Shown here piece after piece: positions 1-7,715 of a stretch of DNA of 64,000 nt; the stretch's first letter is position 1; each line of letters opens with the position of its first letter. The notes beneath the pieces were generated by a model, which did not search any database, was not told the DNA's origin, and was given only the letters and a program-made list of their open reading frames with translations. Source of the stretch: Spirochaetaceae bacterium (GTDB lineage Bacteria > Spirochaetota > Leptospiria > Leptospirales > Leptonemataceae); NCBI GenBank assembly GCA_002729885.1, contig PBUB01000022.1, positions 1 to 64,000 on the forward strand, written 5' to 3'. A program made the translations under genes and the position numbers.

Positions 1-110
1 ATTGGGGAGACCAGGGATTCCAGCTTCAGCGGGCGTCGGCCGAGAGCGCGAAAACCCGAGGAGCGAGCGCAGCGAGCCCGCAGCGCTTAAAGTGCAGTTA
101 GGCGAAGTGA
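1..110 (-). other. attC-like recombination site (partial, cut by window edge)
   Basis: Read on the minus strand, the SH3-protein gene ends inside the box TTCGCCTAAC (core GCCTAAC at 97-103), which fits an R'' box (RYYYAAC). It is followed by a region able to fold, including an imperfect GC-rich hairpin around GCTCGCTGCGCTCGC, as is common in attC variable terminal structures. The partner R' box (GTTRRRY) would lie beyond position 1 and cannot be seen. The 19-nt block GTCGTTCACTTCGCCTAAC is the reverse complement, with one mismatch, of the block at the other end of the same gene (851-871), as expected for the two ends of one integron cassette. Confidence 0.5.
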
Positions 111-820
111 ACGACGATTCTATTTGGAATCTTGTTTGTCGGAGTTATGCAATATGGGAAGGCAGGATAGAAAACGCAGGAAGCAGATTCATTCTGAATC
201 CAAAAAATATCCGCTTTCCGTAGCCAATAGACCTCCCGATATCTAAACAAAGGACCAGCCGTGGTGCATGAGCAATCTTCATAGAAATCTGAGTCGTTTT
301 CTTCGAAGATTCCAGAGGAGGCGCTGCAATCCTGTCGTATTTTTTCAATAGTGTAGCTACTGGAGAGGCACACGGCCCTCTTGTAAGAGTACCGGCCGTT
401 TGGTGTCACTGAGACGACGGCATAGTGGTCAACAACACTGAATCTGAAGGCGGTGGGATCAGAGGATTGAAGCGCTTGAAAATTCTCAGGTAGGGCCAGA
501 TCGGTTTTCAGGACCCAGCCTCGGGTCTTTGATCCCTCTTGGTCAAGTTCTACAAATATCCAAATTTTAGGGGCTCTGGCCGCCCAATTTTGTGGGGGAT
601 CCACGATAGTGACGATGTCTCCGTATGCGATGGTGGAAACTTTGGGAGAGTGAAGATTTGGTTCTTTTTTGAGGGCCACATCAGTTCCAGCTACTGGAAG
701 ATAGCCCAGAGGACTGGGCTCTGCATTTCCGTACGATGTCAGGAGAAATGCAGAGACCAAGACTGAGACTATGGTGGCCCTACAGTCCGTTCGAAGGTTT
801 GGAAATATCTGTAGTATCAT
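98..820 (-). CDS. exported SH3-domain (SH3b-like) protein, putative integron cassette gene
   Basis: 240 residues with a hydrophobic N-terminal export signal (about residues 15-33, ending near YGNAEPS). Residues about 40-110 look like a bacterial SH3 domain: a LGYLPVAGTDVALKKEP opening, KVSTIAYGDIVTIV, and RGWVLKTDLAL, the usual GWV ending. The C-terminal half is Cys-containing and not recognised. Such domains usually act in the periplasm or envelope and bind peptides or cell wall; the ligand here is unknown. The stop codon TAA lies inside the GCCTAAC box of the downstream attC-like site, and the gene is flanked by near-perfect 19-nt inverted blocks, so it is probably a mobile gene cassette. 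The recombinase lies upstream on the same strand. Confidence 0.75.
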   Translation of the reverse strand: MILQIFPNLRTDCRATIVSVLVSAFLLTSYGNAEPSPLGYLPVAGTDVALKKEPNLHSPKVSTIAYGDIVTIVDPPQNWAARAPKIWIFVELDQEGSKTRGWVLKTDLALPENFQALQSSDPTAFRFSVVDHYAVVSVTPNGRYSYKRAVCLSSSYTIEKIRQDCSASSGIFEENDSDFYEDCSCTTAGPLFRYREVYWLRKADIFWIQNESASCVFYPAFPYCITPTNKIPNRIVVHFA

Positions 821-864
821 TCCTAGTAATCTTCTGGTTGTATTTGCAGCCTGTCGTTCATTTC

Positions 865-975
865 GCCTAACGTCTATTACTCGACGGTCAAGACCTCAAG
901 ACGACCCTGCACCCTCGGCGGTCAATTCACGAACTTTTCGTTCGCTTCTGACCAACAGTCTGTTATAAGGCGAAT
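865..975 (-). other. attC-like recombination site between recombinase and first cassette gene
   Basis: On the minus strand an R''-like box ATTCGCCTTATAAC (975-962) and an R' box GTTAGGCGAA (871-862) enclose about 90 nt. The outer boxes pair as TTCGCCT/AGGCGAA plus AAC/GTT with a 3-nt bulge. Inside, GGTCA pairs with TGACC around a CGAAC-GAAAA-GTTCG hairpin with unpaired bases, the kind of imperfect folded structure that IntI-type enzymes use as a single strand. TTGACCGYCGAG occurs twice inside. The size (about 110 nt) lies within the known attC range. This could also be the attI of the locus. The assignment rests on box sequence and pairing only. Confidence 0.5.
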
Positions 976-1105
976 GTGATGCACAGGGACCTGTGGTCGG
1001 CGGTGCGCTTTTGGCCAGCTTAGCGTTTTAAGTCGAACCATTGTATGACAAGAGTGCGACTTATGGAATTCGCCTTTGCTCGGATGAAAGTGTTTATGCG
1101 AAGCC

Positions 1106-2146
1106 TTATCCGGCCTGTCTCATCATTTCAAGTGGGCTTTTGATGCTGCTGAGTCGCCCGGTGGACACATGGGTGTAGACCTGAGTCGTTCTGGTGGAGG
1201 CATGGCCCAGTAGTTGCTGGATGTATCTTAAGTCAATTCCCTGTTCCAGAAGGTGGGTGGCGAATGCATGTCTGAGTCCGTGAATGGAGACCTTCTTTTG
1301 AATACTGGCTCTTTGTCTTGCTATTTGGAATATCTTCTCCATGGAACGAATATGCATCGGACCGTTTTCCGTTCCCTCAAAAAGCCAGCGGCGGGGGCGG
1401 TAATGTTTTAGATACTCTATGGTCAGCTTTTGTGCGGAGTCCGAGAAGAGCGTGATTCGATCTTTCTTGCCTTTGCCAGAGAGGACGTTCATGGTCCCCC
1501 TTTGAAAGTCCAGGTCTGTTACTCGAAGATTGGCAGCTTCGCTGACCCTCAGACCAGCAGAGTATACGATTGTTAGAAGAGTCCGGTGCTTCAGGTTCAC
1601 CGTACATTCCAGAATCAGGTGGACTTCGTTCAGGCTGAGAACTCTGGGTAATTTGCGTCCGCGTTTTCCATGTCCAATTCGGAACATGGACCGCTTGCCA
1701 AGAACCTTCCCATGGTAGAATCGAATGGCCGAAATGCCCAACCCAAATGTAGAATCAGCTATCTGTCTGGATTCGCTCCAGGTCACCAGGAAGGCCCGGG
1801 CATCCTCTTCAGTGATTCTCTTTGCGGGCTTCCCGGAATGAACAATTAGCAATCGATTAATCCATTCATAAGCGTCCAGGGTCTGACTGCTATAGCGGCG
1901 AAGCTTGAGTTCCTCTCTGAGGTCTGCCAGAGCGAGTAACCCTTCAAATTTGAGGCTGCATTTTCCCGTGCTTGTTAGAGTCTTGAGTGGTTCCACTTCT
2001 TCGGGAATGACCCAGCAATTAAATGTGGAATCCCAACGAGAGTCCGGAATCAGAAAAATCAAATCTCTAAGCTCTGATTCATACCGCGAACGAACGGAAA
2101 ACTCACCTGGACCAAAGCAATCTACTCGAACAATCAGCCCCGCCAT
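1106..2146 (-). CDS. tyrosine recombinase / integrase (integron-like locus, not canonical IntI)
   Basis: About 346 residues from an ATG at 2146; an in-frame TTG at 2221 would add 25 residues. The N-terminus has a small domain with PDSRWDSTFNCWVIP, as in a widespread XerC-like family, then a SAM-like core-binding domain, then the catalytic domain. Catalytic residues are visible: Arg in SAGLRVSEA, Lys in GKGKKDR, HGLRH, His in LLGHASTRTT, and Tyr in VYTHVS. It ends IKSPLEMMRQAG, close to the IntI ending RSPLD. The roughly 20-35-residue insertion that defines IntI (with KYPNA-like and W-Q-Y-F motifs) is absent: the protein passes directly from YRPRRWLFEG to the HGLRH box. It probably recombines the neighbouring attC-like sites, but this is inference. 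Confidence 0.9.
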   Translation of the reverse strand: MAGLIVRVDCFGPGEFSVRSRYESELRDLIFLIPDSRWDSTFNCWVIPEEVEPLKTLTSTGKCSLKFEGLLALADLREELKLRRYSSQTLDAYEWINRLLIVHSGKPAKRITEEDARAFLVTWSESRQIADSTFGLGISAIRFYHGKVLGKRSMFRIGHGKRGRKLPRVLSLNEVHLILECTVNLKHRTLLTIVYSAGLRVSEAANLRVTDLDFQRGTMNVLSGKGKKDRITLFSDSAQKLTIEYLKHYRPRRWLFEGTENGPMHIRSMEKIFQIARQRASIQKKVSIHGLRHAFATHLLEQGIDLRYIQQLLGHASTRTTQVYTHVSTGRLSSIKSPLEMMRQAG

Positions 2147-2221
2147 ACTTGAAGAGGTAAATCCTGGCTGGTTTGTTTCGCATATTTTCCTCTGTACGCA
2201 GCTCCGCCCGGTAAGTCCCAA

Positions 2222-2875
2222 CTATTTGAATATAAGGTTGGATTTTTGCAATTCTGTTTTTTTTAAGGAATGGGTCTTGCTCGATATTTGATGTCATTCT
2301 GGAGGTAAGCAGCTGTATTATCGGCAGTGATCGGCGGGGGAGGAGAGGTATGTCTTCCCTGCGGAGGCCAAAGAATTTGGACGGACTCCATGCTGGCTGT
2401 GTTCACAAAAACTATCCTCTCAATTAGCTTCCCGGTTTGACGAAAGACTTCGATGATTCTTCAGCATCTTCCCATTGATACGAGTGCGGAAACTCATCCA
2501 AACCTTTCGCGCTCAGGATACTGGGAGTGATTCATTGCCCTTTGCTTCTTGAGGAGTTCGTCGGAATGGATGCCAGAAGAGAATACCTCTCGGAGGGTGT
2601 TCAGGAACCGAGAGTCGCTCGGGTTGTCGCTGAACGGAGATGTGGGTCTGGCTGTTGCTGTCGGAAGTTGTGGTTTGATCAGATTTCCAGGAATCCCTGG
2701 GACCCGCGGATCCGGAAACCTCGGCCGCCACGGAACGGGGAAATACTAAATTCGTCCCCTACCAGCGGGCGCTGCCCTTAATAAAGGCGAGCAAAGCGAG
2801 AGCAGCGCCAGAGGGCACAGGGCCCCCCGGGCGCTTTTCGATAGTGATCTCTCCTTCCCGAAAAGCTGAGCCTGA
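2222..2875. other. gene-poor interval with two hairpins at its right end
   Basis: No convincing gene is seen between the recombinase and the RND pump; short open frames here overlap each other on both strands. The right end, downstream of the RND gene on the minus strand, can form GGCGCTGC...GCAGCGCC (2768-2809, 8-bp stem, 26-nt loop) and CTTTTCG...CGAAAAG (2834-2865, 7-bp stem). Neither is followed by a U-tract, so a classic terminator is not proven, although a termination or mRNA 3'-end role for the pump gene is plausible. The first hairpin contains TCGCCTTTATTAAG on the minus strand, faintly like the attC boxes. Confidence 0.35.
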
Positions 2876-5800
2876 CTATTCTCCAGGAGCCGGAGGAAGC
2901 GAAATATTGAATTTCTCCAGCAATGCACTCCCAAAATTCTTCAGGTCCTCGGCGATCAAGTAGAGGCAGGGGACCAGAACCAGGGTAATAAAAGTGGCGA
3001 AGATCAATCCATATCCAAAGGAAAGGGCCAGCGGGGCCACGAATGCATCTTCTCCACCAATACCGTATACCGTGGGAATCAGACCCAGTACAGTAGTGAG
3101 CGAGGTCAAAAGTACTGGACGAAATCTCATGGAACCGGCTCGCACTACGGCGCTATGTAGATCCGAGTCTTCCTTTCTGCGGTTAATGATAAACTGAACC
3201 AGCACCAGAGTGTTGGAAACCACAACCCCTGCAAGAGAGACCACCCCCAGAAGCGACATGAAAGATAGGGGCTCTCCGTGGGCCAGGAGAGCCAGAATGA
3301 CCCCCACCAGGCCAAAGGGGATGGCACTCATTACCACCACCGGCAGAATGAGTGATCGGAAGAAACTGGCCAGAATCATATAGATCGCAAACATTGCGAA
3401 TCCAAACAGAACAGCCAGGTTGCCCAGAGATTCATTTCTGTCCTCTTCTTCCCCGCCGTAGTTGATAGTATATCCGGGGTAGCGCTTCTCAATGTCCTGA
3501 AATTTGTCGATGAGCTTCTGGTTTACCTCGGCTGAAGTAATGGTTCCCTTTTCTACGTTGGCCTGGACTTTTCCTACCCTGCGAAAGTTCAGGCGGTTGA
3601 TCATACTGTAACCTGGCGTGGGAGCTCCCCAGTCGGTGACTGCAGATAATGGAACAAGTCCACCTTTATTGTTGGACACATAAACATCCCGAAGATTCTC
3701 TTCCCCTCTTCGTGCTCGATCCGGGAATCTGACTCGAACTTCAATTTCATCTTCGCCCTCGTTGACTGTGGTAGCTATGGCTCCGTCGAAAGCAGCACGA
3801 ATGGTTGTGGCGATAGCAGCCACATTTAGCTCGGATCGGGCTGCCTTGACTTCATTTACGTCAAATCTGTACTCTAGCTTTCCCGGTTCCAGGTCCGTAG
3901 ATACGTCGAACACGCCATCGATAGTGCGCAGGTAGGTCATGTATTCATCGGCGATCTTTCTTAATGTTTCGATATCGTCTCCGCGAATCTCAACATTAAC
4001 AGGCATCCCCACAGGTGGGCCACCTTCCTGGACTCGAAAGTCCAGACTCAGGTCCGGATGCACAATCCCTTCCTTTCTCGCTTTTTCTGTAGCCTTTCGC
4101 AGCGAGGCGAGCATATCTCCTGCATCCTTTTCCCGTTCTCCAACAGGAGTCAGGTTAAGAATTAGTGTTCCTCTATGGGTTGCTTCCGATGGAGCTGGAT
4201 CGGTCGGGTTGGCAAGCTCTACACCCACTCGGGTCTGCATGGATTCCAGGTCTTCCGGAGGCAGGGTTTCTTGCGCCAGTTGTTCCAGAGGCTTTAAAGC
4301 TCCCAGATTGGTTTCCAGATTCGTGCCCTGGGGCATTCGCGTCCGAACCAGGATGCCTTCGCCACCGCCTCCAGGAAAGAAGACAAAATTCAGAGCTGCG
4401 GCTGCCAGCACCAGAGACAAAATAAAAACTCCAATTAACGATCCCACCGCAAGATATCGCCTGTGCAGACAGAAAGAAAGAAAGCTGGAATATCCATCCG
4501 TCAGGGCGCCAAACAATCCTCCAGAACTGGAACCGCCGTTATTACCCTGGTCGCTACTTCCTTCCATGCGATCCACATCTTTGACTCGCGCAAACGTTTC
4601 CAGGTGGCTGGGCAGAATAAACATGGCCGCCAGCCAGCTGGCACACAAACAGAGGATGATTACCATCGGAATCGACCAGACAAACTTCCCTACAATTCCG
4701 GTCATGTATAGAAGTGGAAAGAAGGCAGCTGTAATGCAGAGTAGGGTAGTAGTAACGGGCCAGAATACTTCTGCCGTTCCGGTTTCCACCGCTTCTACAC
4801 GAGACATCCCTTCTTCCATGTAGCGAAACCCATTCTCGGCCACAACAATGGAAAAGTCGACTATCATCCCCAGTACCATCACCAGGGCAAACATGGAAAT
4901 TACGTTCAATGTAATTCCCACGACAGACATGCCCATAAAGGCCACCATGAAGGCTACCGGTATGGACATTCCCACGATAAAGCTCATGCGAAAGCCCAGA
5001 ATCAATATGAGAGTAATGGCCAGTAATGCAAAGCCAATGCCTCCATTTACCAGCAGGCTGGAAAGTCGGGTGCGGACGAATCGGCTCTGGTCATTGAAAT
5101 ATTGTAACTGCACTCCTTCCGGGAGCTGAGTATCGCTGTATATCTTGAGTTGATCTTTTAATGTGTCTGCCAGGACAAGCATATCGGCTTCCTGTTTCTT
5201 CCAGACCTTCATAATGATGGCCGGCTTGGCATCGAAGCGTTCCAGTAGATCTGGTTCTTCGTATGCATCGATTACGGTGGCCAGATCTCCTACCCGAAGG
5301 GCGCCACCACCAATGTTTGCCTGAACCACGGTTTGAGCAATTTCCTGGGCATTTCTGTATTGCTCTTTAGTGCGAAGTAAGTACTCATTGGGCCCCTTTC
5401 GGATTACTCCTCCGGGGAGGTTCAGGTTACGATTTCCGATGGATTGGATGACATTGTTGAACCCAATTCGATCTCTTCGCAGGGCCTCTGGCTGTACCTC
5501 TACCAGATATTCCCGGTCCCGGTATCCGAATAGCTCTACCTCGGCAACGCCATCAATATCGTAAAGATAGTCCTCAAGCTTCTGCGCGCTCTGACGTAGC
5601 TTTCGATAGTCTTCCAGATCCCCATCGCCACCAAACAGGGCCACATCCACAACAGGCTGGGTATCAAAAGTAATCTCTTCTACTATAGGTAGTTCTGCAT
5701 TGGCCGGCAGATCGTCTACCGTGGCATCCACTCCATCTTTAATATCATCGATGATCTTTTTCTTGTCCGAGGCGTCCGGATCGATTTCGAGAACGAAAAC

Positions 5801-6070
5801 GGAAATGTTTTCCAGGTTATACGAGTTTACTTTATCCAGTCCGCTGATAGAACGAAGTTCCTTTTCAATGGGAATGCTTACAAGCTGCTCAATCTCATCC
5901 GGTGATGCTCCGGGATAGATGGTGGTGATGGATACCCGGTCAAAGTTAACATTGGGAAATGCTTCCCGGTTCATATTAAGTATTGTTCTGGTACCTGCCA
6001 GAAGGATCATTACTACCAGCAGGTTGATGAACAGTCGTTGGCGAACAAAGAAATGAATAATTTGAATCAT
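2876..6070 (-). CDS. RND-family efflux transporter permease (AcrB/HAE-like)
   Basis: 1064 residues, the normal size for an RND pump. A first membrane helix lies at residues 10-30, a periplasmic porter loop at about 35-335, a block of helices at 335-490, a cytoplasmic linker rich in Gly/Ser (about 505-520), a second porter region and a second helix block near 865-1040. YPGASPDEIEQLVSIPIEKEL and the GFRYMEEG segment are typical. These trimeric inner-membrane pumps use proton flux with a membrane-fusion adaptor and an outer-membrane channel; neither partner gene is adjacent. The helix-4 relay reads GMIVDFSIVVAEN (about residue 405), so the second Asp of the usual DD pair is Phe. The substrate is unknown. 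Confidence 0.93.
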   Translation of the reverse strand: MIQIIHFFVRQRLFINLLVVMILLAGTRTILNMNREAFPNVNFDRVSITTIYPGASPDEIEQLVSIPIEKELRSISGLDKVNSYNLENISVFVLEIDPDASDKKKIIDDIKDGVDATVDDLPANAELPIVEEITFDTQPVVDVALFGGDGDLEDYRKLRQSAQKLEDYLYDIDGVAEVELFGYRDREYLVEVQPEALRRDRIGFNNVIQSIGNRNLNLPGGVIRKGPNEYLLRTKEQYRNAQEIAQTVVQANIGGGALRVGDLATVIDAYEEPDLLERFDAKPAIIMKVWKKQEADMLVLADTLKDQLKIYSDTQLPEGVQLQYFNDQSRFVRTRLSSLLVNGGIGFALLAITLILILGFRMSFIVGMSIPVAFMVAFMGMSVVGITLNVISMFALVMVLGMIVDFSIVVAENGFRYMEEGMSRVEAVETGTAEVFWPVTTTLLCITAAFFPLLYMTGIVGKFVWSIPMVIILCLCASWLAAMFILPSHLETFARVKDVDRMEGSSDQGNNGGSSSGGLFGALTDGYSSFLSFCLHRRYLAVGSLIGVFILSLVLAAAALNFVFFPGGGGEGILVRTRMPQGTNLETNLGALKPLEQLAQETLPPEDLESMQTRVGVELANPTDPAPSEATHRGTLILNLTPVGEREKDAGDMLASLRKATEKARKEGIVHPDLSLDFRVQEGGPPVGMPVNVEIRGDDIETLRKIADEYMTYLRTIDGVFDVSTDLEPGKLEYRFDVNEVKAARSELNVAAIATTIRAAFDGAIATTVNEGEDEIEVRVRFPDRARRGEENLRDVYVSNNKGGLVPLSAVTDWGAPTPGYSMINRLNFRRVGKVQANVEKGTITSAEVNQKLIDKFQDIEKRYPGYTINYGGEEEDRNESLGNLAVLFGFAMFAIYMILASFFRSLILPVVVMSAIPFGLVGVILALLAHGEPLSFMSLLGVVSLAGVVVSNTLVLVQFIINRRKEDSDLHSAVVRAGSMRFRPVLLTSLTTVLGLIPTVYGIGGEDAFVAPLALSFGYGLIFATFITLVLVPCLYLIAEDLKNFGSALLEKFNISLPPAPGE

Positions 6071-6638
6071 AGAGGTAATCCGAAAACCCGATGAGCCAAT
6101 CCGGCTCTCTTTCGCTCAGCAGCTTTTGCCAGAACTAATAGAGAGTGCGCACTTTCCGGAAACCAGCTTCGCAGATGCGATTGGAGCATGGGTCTGTGGC
6201 ATCAAGCAACCAGGTTCCGGTAAATTGGTCAACTGAGTAACTTCTGTTACAGCAGCTTTTTTTCCGGGGCTCAAAGATGAAAGAAAAAAGATGGGGCGAT
6301 GGACTCATTGTCGGATAGCGGGCAATCCAATATATCAAGCGATTACACAGCAATGATTAGCGGCACCGAGTAAGAGAGATCCAGAATCTGGAGCATAGAA
6401 GCACTGCCAGAGAACATACGATGTGGGTAAGACAGGGTATTTATCTCGGCGGGCTGCTTTCTTGATGCCCTTCGTCGTCTCTGAGATTCGATGATGCGCG
6501 GGCCACGCATGGCCCGGGGAGACGGCCACAGTTCCGTGCAGGGATTGCCTGCTATGCAGTGAGGACCAAAACATATCGTGCTCTGCGTTATCTGCATCTT
6601 CGGCAGAATCGGATGCAGCATCTGCGGCAGAATCGTCT
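6071..6638. other. gene-poor interval
   Basis: About 570 bases between the RND gene and the next minus-strand gene. Overlapping short open frames exist on the minus strand but have no recognisable domains and disagree in frame. A GC-rich inverted element, GCGGGCCACGCATGGCCCG (about 6498-6516), may be a hairpin just downstream of the exported-protein gene at 6639-7361. I see no RNA gene here. Confidence 0.3.
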
Positions 6639-7361
6639 TCAGCCCGGATGAGCTTCGCATTCCAGATCCGATTCATTTGCGCATCCTGGTTTTCTGGATA
6701 GAACGAAGAAAGCCAGTCCCAGACCGAGAAGTGGCAGCATGGCCCAGAAAAGATGTTTGTTCGAGTTTAAGAATCCTCCCGGGGTAGTAACCGAACTCTC
6801 TCCGTCCGGTTTCACAGCAAAGTCCACCGAGTAGTGATTGGTGGCATCTAAAACGACCTTTCTTCCATCTTCAATTTCCAGGACATTGGTATGGCCTTTG
6901 TTCTCTGAACCTGCAAGAATTACTATATGAAGTGGGGCTGACTGCGGCCTCCAGTTGCGAAAGCGAAATATCAGATTGGTAGAGCCCGATTGTGATTCAT
7001 ACCGAAGCACTTCCGGTTCTGCGGGAAACCCCTCTCGGGATACCACCTTCAGGCCAGACAGCACGTAATCGATAGTAGTCTGCCTTAACTCAAGATGAGA
7101 CATTCCAGCCACCGGTAGCCCGGCCTGGTTCATCGCCTGGTCAAGCTCTTCGCTATCGAATCGCATTTCCAGGATCCATCCTGCAGGCGCAAGGCGAAGT
7201 AAGTGGTATGCCTTCTGAGGAGTCTGTGCCTGTGCGGCCAGTGGTGAACCAGTGAGCAACAGGCCGATGATCCAGAATGCATAGGCTCTAAGATATGGTC
7301 CTGGAATGGATACCAGAATCTGCACTGGACAGAATCTGGATATACTCTTGCGAACTGACAT
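6639..7361 (-). CDS. exported protein of unknown function with C-terminal membrane anchor
   Basis: About 240 residues. The start at 7361 is chosen over an upstream in-frame start because GAGGAGGA sits just before the ATG. An N-terminal hydrophobic signal (AFWIIGLLLTGSPLAAQAQ) is followed by an extracytoplasmic region of about 165 residues. A C-terminal transmembrane segment (LFWAMLPLLGLGLAFFVLS) with a short charged tail then fits a membrane-anchored periplasmic or surface protein. The extracytoplasmic part, with a DATNHYSVDF segment, is not a family I recognise. It is divergent from the DUF1223 lipoprotein gene, with a 350-bp shared upstream region. Confidence 0.7.
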   Translation of the reverse strand: MSVRKSISRFCPVQILVSIPGPYLRAYAFWIIGLLLTGSPLAAQAQTPQKAYHLLRLAPAGWILEMRFDSEELDQAMNQAGLPVAGMSHLELRQTTIDYVLSGLKVVSREGFPAEPEVLRYESQSGSTNLIFRFRNWRPQSAPLHIVILAGSENKGHTNVLEIEDGRKVVLDATNHYSVDFAVKPDGESSVTTPGGFLNSNKHLFWAMLPLLGLGLAFFVLSRKPGCANESDLECEAHPG

Positions 7362-7576
7362 TTCGTCCTCCTCGATGCTTGCCATTCAGACGAAGCATTG
7401 GATTCGCTAATGCCCCCCGACACTGCCTTTCCGGGCCGGTTGGGCTCAGCGAAACTCTGTCTGGAAAACAGAAAGATCAACCGAATTCCCGGAAATTGGC
7501 CCGGATCCGCGGAATCGGCCCCTTTTCCTGGTCTCGCTCGATCCGATGAGACAAATGGGCTCTGTAACCCGGGGCA

Positions 7577-7597
7577 CCTCTGGCGAGAATCCAGAGG
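7577..7597 (+). promoter_or_regulatory. hairpin in the divergent upstream region
   Basis: CCTCTGG-CGAGAAT-CCAGAGG is a perfect 7-bp stem with a 7-nt loop, about 120 bases upstream of the DUF1223 gene start, in a 350-base gene-free interval. It has no U-tract, so it is not a terminator by sequence. It could be a 5'-UTR structure or an operator for either divergent gene. No further evidence is available. Confidence 0.3.
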
Positions 7598-7634
7598 CAG
7601 CTAAATGGAATCCGCGATAGACCTTTAAGGATGA

Positions 7635-7712
7635 TCGCAAAATGACCTGTTGGGGCGGCGAAATGGACAGCTGTGGCCGGGAAATGACGTATGGGGACAG
7701 CGAAAGGAAAAG
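7635..7712 (+). repeat. degenerate ~22-bp tandem repeat before the DUF1223 gene
   Basis: Three imperfect units (GCAAAATGACCTGTTGGGGC, GCGAAATGGACAGCTGTGGC, GGAAATGACGTATGGGGACAG) run head-to-tail into the ribosome-binding region GAAAGGAAAAG of the next gene. Each unit contains a possible ATG, but only the last ATG at 7716 has a good Shine-Dalgarno sequence and a lipoprotein signal. The role is unknown. Confidence 0.45.
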
Positions 7713-7715
7713 ATA

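Noticed and set aside
1106..2221. Calling the recombinase intI outright
   Set aside because: The IntI-specific insertion near the HxxR box is missing, so only an integron-like role, inferred from neighbouring att-like sites, can be claimed.
2513..2781. Short open frames on both strands between the recombinase and RND genes
   Set aside because: They overlap each other on opposite strands and in different phases, and no motif or start signal supports any of them.
6335..6676. Minus-strand 113-residue open frame upstream of the RND gene region
   Set aside because: It overlaps the end of the exported-protein gene and a second open frame in another phase, and has no domain, signal or ribosome-binding site.
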